From Oceanospirillaceae bacterium UBA2001 (GTDB taxonomy: Bacteria > Pseudomonadota > Gammaproteobacteria > Pseudomonadales > Balneatricaceae): a stretch of 26,101 nt of DNA. Each line of letters starts with the position of its first letter. Within the stretch, counting starts at the first letter, position 1. The DNA lies in assembly GCA_002335115.1 (NCBI GenBank), contig DDCR01000159.1:7423-33523 (forward strand), in the 5' to 3' direction. A program made the position numbers and the translations under genes. Shown one piece after another: positions 22,833 to 26,101 of this stretch. Under the pieces are notes generated by a model. The model was not told the origin of the DNA and searched no databases. It saw only the letters and a list, made by a program, of their open reading frames with translations.

Positions 22833-23954
22833 ATGAGCCTGATACATCCCCAAAAACCACCAGAACAACCTTTCTCGAATGATCCTCAAGCATCGTATAC
22901 CTTGGCCTCTCGCTATTATACTGATGCAAATATCTATGAGCAGGAAAAAGCGGCTATTTTTTGGAAGTCTTGGATTTATGTGGGTCATGCCTCTCAACTA
23001 CAGCAGGCAGGGGATTATTTAACGACGGATATCCATGGCCAGCAGGTCTTAATCATTATGCATCAGGGAGGCGAACTAGGGGCTTTTTTTAACGTATGCC
23101 CACACAGAGGTCATCAATTATTAGACGGTTGTGGCAATGCTCGGGTGATTGTTTGTCCCTACCATGCGTGGTGTTTTGATCGACAGGGTACATTTATACG
23201 TGGCCGTAACTTACAAGACTTAAAGCAATTCTCGCAGGCAGAATTTAACCTAAAACCCGTTAAACTTGAGATCTTTTTGGGTTTTTTATTTGTGAATCTA
23301 GATCTTAATGCGCTGCCAATGGATGCAGTGTATGGTGGTTTAGCTGAAGAGATTAAGCACTATGTGCCCAATATAGATAAAGTAGAGCGCCAGTATCATG
23401 CTGATTATGCCGTTGTAGCCAACTGGAAGCTATTGATGGACAACTTTCTTGAATGCTACCACTGCCAACCGGCCCATAAGGATTTCGTTGATTTAGTAGA
23501 CATGCCCAGCTACCAAACTAAAGTTCATGACTATTATTCCAGCCATATTTCCCATCAACCTAGCAATAACAGCAGCAATGCCTACCATGTGAACAGTAAG
23601 CAAACCTTCGGCTACGCTGCTTGGTTTGTTTGGCCAAATTTGACCATATGGGTCATGCCCGGAGAGGCCAATGTGAGCATGTTACAAATGCATCCTGATG
23701 GATTAGCCCAATGCCATGAAACACTCGACTGGCATGGTATTGGTCACCAACTTAATCCAGCGTCCAAAGATGCCATCACTTATTTAGACGAGGTGTTGCA
23801 GCCAGAGGACATTGGACTTTGTGAAAGTGTGCAAAAAGGACTTTCTTCTCTGGCCTATAACCAAGGCCGCTTTGTGGTCGATGATCAGCGTAGCCATTTA
23901 AGTGAGCATGGTGTTCACCACTTCCAAAAATTAGTTATTGAAGCGTTAAGTTAA
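22833..23954 (+). CDS. Rieske-type oxygenase, CntA/GbcA-like quaternary amine oxygenase
   Basis: This cytoplasmic iron enzyme of 373 residues would oxidise an N-methyl (or similar) group on a small cation. The Rieske [2Fe-2S] ligands are Cys89, His91, Cys108 and His111 (CPHRGH and CPYHAW). The catalytic iron site is in DNFLECYHCQPAH (His210, His215) plus Asp326 in QPEDIG. The residue bridging the two centres is Glu207, as in carnitine monooxygenase CntA, where most Rieske oxygenases have Asp. The family includes oxygenases for carnitine, glycine betaine and proline betaine. No reductase partner (CntB/GbcB-like) is nearby, so electrons must come from a gene elsewhere. It is the first gene after the operator promoter and is followed by the methyltransferase after 42 bases. 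The substrate is not settled. Confidence 0.9.
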   Translation: MSLIHPQKPPEQPFSNDPQASYTLASRYYTDANIYEQEKAAIFWKSWIYVGHASQLQQAGDYLTTDIHGQQVLIIMHQGGELGAFFNVCPHRGHQLLDGCGNARVIVCPYHAWCFDRQGTFIRGRNLQDLKQFSQAEFNLKPVKLEIFLGFLFVNLDLNALPMDAVYGGLAEEIKHYVPNIDKVERQYHADYAVVANWKLLMDNFLECYHCQPAHKDFVDLVDMPSYQTKVHDYYSSHISHQPSNNSSNAYHVNSKQTFGYAAWFVWPNLTIWVMPGEANVSMLQMHPDGLAQCHETLDWHGIGHQLNPASKDAITYLDEVLQPEDIGLCESVQKGLSSLAYNQGRFVVDDQRSHLSEHGVHHFQKLVIEALS

Positions 23955-23982
23955 TCCCATTAGAACTCAAACGAATTGACTC

Positions 23983-23988
23983 AGGAGG
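23983..23988 (+). promoter_or_regulatory. Strong ribosome binding site for the GcvT/DmdA-like gene
   Basis: AGGAGG followed by AG lies 8 bases before ATG 23997 and decides this start over the in-frame TTG at 23976. Confidence 0.8.
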
Positions 23989-23996
23989 AGCATACA

Positions 23997-25178
23997 ATGG
24001 CTTCTAGCGATGGTAAGACACGAGATTTAGTCACCACTATAGCTGGTGCAGGTTGGGATTTTGGTTTAACACGTCATCGTTTTCATGATATTGAGCACCC
24101 ATTAGGGCCTCATTATTGCGTCTATAACCGTCGCTTAATGGCTTGTTGTTTTGACCACCGATCAACCATAGATGGCTATTGGCTCCTGCGTCAAAAAGTG
24201 GCTGTGTTAAACACGGGTGAGCTGCCACTTCAGTTTAAGGGCCCTGATGCTGAGCGTTTACTGGACAAACTATTCACCAAAGACATTACCAAGCTAAACA
24301 TTGGCCGTTGTGTCTATGGGCTTGCCTGTTATGAAGACGGAGGATTGTTAGTTGATGGTATTTTATTGAGACTCACAAGGGACTGTTTTTGGTATGGGCA
24401 GGCCGATGGTGACTTCTATAGTTGGGCTCGAGCCCACGCAATAGGGCTCGATGTTGAAATTACTGATCCCAAAATATTTATATCTCAGGTTCAAGGACCT
24501 AATGCGATGAAAGTGCTGGCCGCAGCAAGTGACGAGGGAATGCCCGATCCCTTTGGCTACTTTGCCATGACCAGAGTTAAGTTTGGGGGACAGGAACTGG
24601 TCATCACTCGCACTGGCTACACCAACGAGTTAGGCTGGGAATTCTACACCGAACCCCACCATGATGCCGATGCTTTGTGGCAGCACTTAAAACAGGCTGG
24701 TGAGCCTTATGGCATCGACATTTTTGGACTCGATGCCATGCATATCCGCAGAATTGAAGCGGGTATTCTTAATGCAGGCTCCGACTTTGATGATTCCACC
24801 ACCCCCTATGATGTTGGGCTAGGCATATTTGTGGATCAAGACAAAGGTGATTTTATAGGCCAAGCAGCACTTAAAGCTGCAACCAAGAGAACGCGTTTAA
24901 TCGGTATCCTTTGTGTTGCAGAACCCCATATAGGCGCAGCCATTATGCTGGATGGTCAAACTATTGGTAAGGTGACTGCTGGGGCAACGTCGCCTTATTT
25001 AAAACAAGGTATTGGCATTGCATTAATGTTCAAATCAGGCTACCCGCCTGACACTGTAGTTAGTGTTGGTTGTGTGGACGGCACATTGCATAAGGGCCAG
25101 TTGGCTGAACTGCCCCTATACGATAAAGCGGGGGCAATTCAACGCGGCATGATGACCGAGATTCCAGTAAGAGATTAA
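23997..25178 (+). CDS. GcvT/DmdA-like tetrahydrofolate-dependent demethylase
   Basis: This 393-residue enzyme belongs to the aminomethyltransferase (GcvT) superfamily, whose members move a methyl or methylene group onto tetrahydrofolate. Recognisable pieces are VYNRRLMACCF near the start, the folate-domain core CYEDGGLLVDGILLRL, FWYGQADGDFYSW (a pattern shared with DMSP demethylase DmdA), TRTGYTNELGWEFY, and the C-terminal barrel with DAMHIRRIEAGI. Overall it resembles DmdA more than the glycine-cleavage T-protein, but no gcvH or gcvP is near and DMSP is only one possible substrate. It sits 42 bases after the Rieske gene, so the pair probably acts in succession on one methylated compound. Its end faces the ABC permease gene. 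Confidence 0.85.
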   Translation: MASSDGKTRDLVTTIAGAGWDFGLTRHRFHDIEHPLGPHYCVYNRRLMACCFDHRSTIDGYWLLRQKVAVLNTGELPLQFKGPDAERLLDKLFTKDITKLNIGRCVYGLACYEDGGLLVDGILLRLTRDCFWYGQADGDFYSWARAHAIGLDVEITDPKIFISQVQGPNAMKVLAAASDEGMPDPFGYFAMTRVKFGGQELVITRTGYTNELGWEFYTEPHHDADALWQHLKQAGEPYGIDIFGLDAMHIRRIEAGILNAGSDFDDSTTPYDVGLGIFVDQDKGDFIGQAALKAATKRTRLIGILCVAEPHIGAAIMLDGQTIGKVTAGATSPYLKQGIGIALMFKSGYPPDTVVSVGCVDGTLHKGQLAELPLYDKAGAIQRGMMTEIPVRD

Positions 25179-25190
25179 CTAATCACTAGA

Positions 25191-25202
25191 GCCTAGTTAG
25201 GC
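25191..25202. other. Small hairpin between converging genes
   Basis: GCCT and AGGC pair around a 4-base AGTT loop (the pairing can extend to GCCTA/TAGGC). No T-run follows. It may help end transcription together with the next hairpin. Confidence 0.3.
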
Positions 25203-25219
25203 ATAGTTACACCAAGTTA

Positions 25220-25240
25220 AGCTAGGTCCCTAACCTAGCT
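25220..25240. terminator. Stem-loop between converging genes, possible bidirectional terminator
   Basis: AGCTAGGT (25220-25227) and ACCTAGCT (25233-25240) form a perfect 8-bp stem with a 5-base loop. It lies between the stops of the methyltransferase and permease genes. Neither side has a strong T-run, so Rho-independent termination is not certain. Confidence 0.45.
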
Positions 25241-25245
25241 GACGT

Positions 25246-26101
25246 TTAATTCAGGCCCAGTGCCTGTTTCCTTTGATTCGCCCAAGTTCTCAGAATCTGG
25301 TCAATAGCAAGGCCAATACAAGCGACACAGATGCCTAGAATGAGGCCATCACCCACGCCATTCCTGTCTGATAGGGAACCCAAGATGAGCTGACCAAGAT
25401 CATCTGTACCAATCATTGCACCGATAATGACCATAGACAGTGCAAACACCACGGTTTGATTAATACCCAACGCTATATGTGGAAATGACATCGGTAATTC
25501 AATGGATAGCCAGCGTTGCAAACGGCTTACCCCCGACATTGTACCAGCATCTTGCAATGGCTCTGGCACACTCAGCAAGCCTTCTACTGTGTATCTTAGT
25601 GCTGGTATGGTGGCGTACACTACGATGGCGATGAGCACTGAGGTATCGGTGACACCAAATAACATCATGACTGGAATTAAATAGATAAACGACGGAAAGG
25701 TTTGAAAAGTATCACAATAGGTCAAAATGAAGCGCGTAGATACAGGGTGTTGGGCGCACAGCGTGCCTATAACAATGCCAGTAAAGCCTGATATTATTAC
25801 CGATACACTCATCAAATATGCCGTAATCAGGGCCCTATCCCACCATTCAGTCAGTGCAATAAATAGTAAAAATCCACCGACAGTTAAGGCTGTGCGAATG
25901 CCGCCTACAATCAGTCCAACGCCCATTGCCAGGGCAAAGGTAGCAGCCACAGGCATCGCCAAATAAGAGGCTTTTACAGGCATCAACACTTCAATGATGA
26001 GCCACTCATTAAAACCTTTAAGGCTATAAAAAAAGGTGTCCCAGATCCAGTCAACACCGTCCTGCCAAAATTGCGCAGTGGAGATGCCTTTGCCATGGGG
26101 C
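25246..26101 (-). CDS. ProW/OpuAB-like ABC permease, glycine betaine type (partial)
   Basis: This is the inner-membrane permease of an ABC importer for betaine-like compounds. The gene is cut by the right edge: the frame stays open from 25989 to the last bases with WIWDTFFYSLKGFNEWLIIE upstream of the GTG/ATG that would otherwise be called the start, so the true N-terminus lies beyond the window. About 284 residues are visible. Helices are broken by the ProW-type permease signature QTFPSFIYLIPVMMLFG and the EAA-like loop DAGTMSGVSRLQRWLSIELP, followed by GINQTVVFALSMVIIGAMIG. It converges on the methyltransferase. The ATPase and binding protein should lie to the right. Its role is inferred to be uptake of the compound that the Rieske enzyme attacks. 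Confidence 0.9.
   Translation of the reverse strand, partial: PHGKGISTAQFWQDGVDWIWDTFFYSLKGFNEWLIIEVLMPVKASYLAMPVAATFALAMGVGLIVGGIRTALTVGGFLLFIALTEWWDRALITAYLMSVSVIISGFTGIVIGTLCAQHPVSTRFILTYCDTFQTFPSFIYLIPVMMLFGVTDTSVLIAIVVYATIPALRYTVEGLLSVPEPLQDAGTMSGVSRLQRWLSIELPMSFPHIALGINQTVVFALSMVIIGAMIGTDDLGQLILGSLSDRNGVGDGLILGICVACIGLAIDQILRTWANQRKQALGLN

Noticed and set aside
25246..25989. Complete permease gene starting at 25989
   Set aside because: The frame stays open to the right edge with permease-like residues (WIWDTFFYSLKGFNEW), so the gene is truncated by the window rather than complete.

Overview
The window looks like chromosomal DNA of a marine-type gammaproteobacterium with moderate G+C. 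I infer this from the TorT/TorS/TorR set, an OxyR with both redox cysteines, an ArsJ/GAPDH pair, several c-type cytochromes, a CopA-type ATPase and a quaternary-amine demethylation cluster. No rRNA, tRNA, CRISPR array, insertion sequence or phage gene was seen. Coding density is high and most genes are complete; the last gene runs off the right edge.

Layout. (1) 1-2.3 kb: a DEAD-box RNA helicase (minus) with an apparent long, hairpin-rich 5' leader. (2) 2.3-3.9 kb: a peroxiredoxin and a divergent oxyR, with a perfect OxyR half-operator next to the oxyR start. (3) 3.9-6.4 kb: the arsJ/GAPDH arsenate-detoxification pair (minus) and, divergently, a small DUF1653 protein. (4) 6.5-7.2 kb: a short-chain dehydrogenase. 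(5) 7.3-13.4 kb: a redox and copper region. It holds a small secreted Cys/His/Met-rich protein, a monohaem cytochrome c, a cytochrome c', a dihaem cytochrome c and a Cu(I)-ATPase on the plus strand, then an EamA transporter and another cytochrome c on the minus strand. (6) 13.6-16.5 kb: an overlapping trio of GtrA-like flippase, family 2 glycosyltransferase and ArnT/GT39-like membrane transferase, likely a lipid-linked sugar pathway that decorates the envelope. (7) 16.5-22.0 kb: a glutathione S-transferase and a complete TorT-TorS-TorR phosphorelay without a torCAD target. (8) 22.1-26.1 kb: a TetR/BetI-like repressor, divergent from a CntA-like Rieske oxygenase and a DmdA/GcvT-like folate methyltransferase, with a ProW-like betaine permease converging on them.

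The strongest candidate for an undescribed system is part 8. A Rieske enzyme with the glutamate bridge of carnitine and betaine oxygenases, a tetrahydrofolate-type demethylase and a betaine-type importer together suggest import and stepwise demethylation of an unidentified methylated amine or sulfonium compound. Its divergent promoter region carries an exactly symmetric nested inverted repeat overlapping a good sigma-70 promoter. Other notable non-coding signals are the 14-bp hairpin in front of copA, the inverted repeat centred on the predicted -10 box of the arsenate pair, and the helicase leader.
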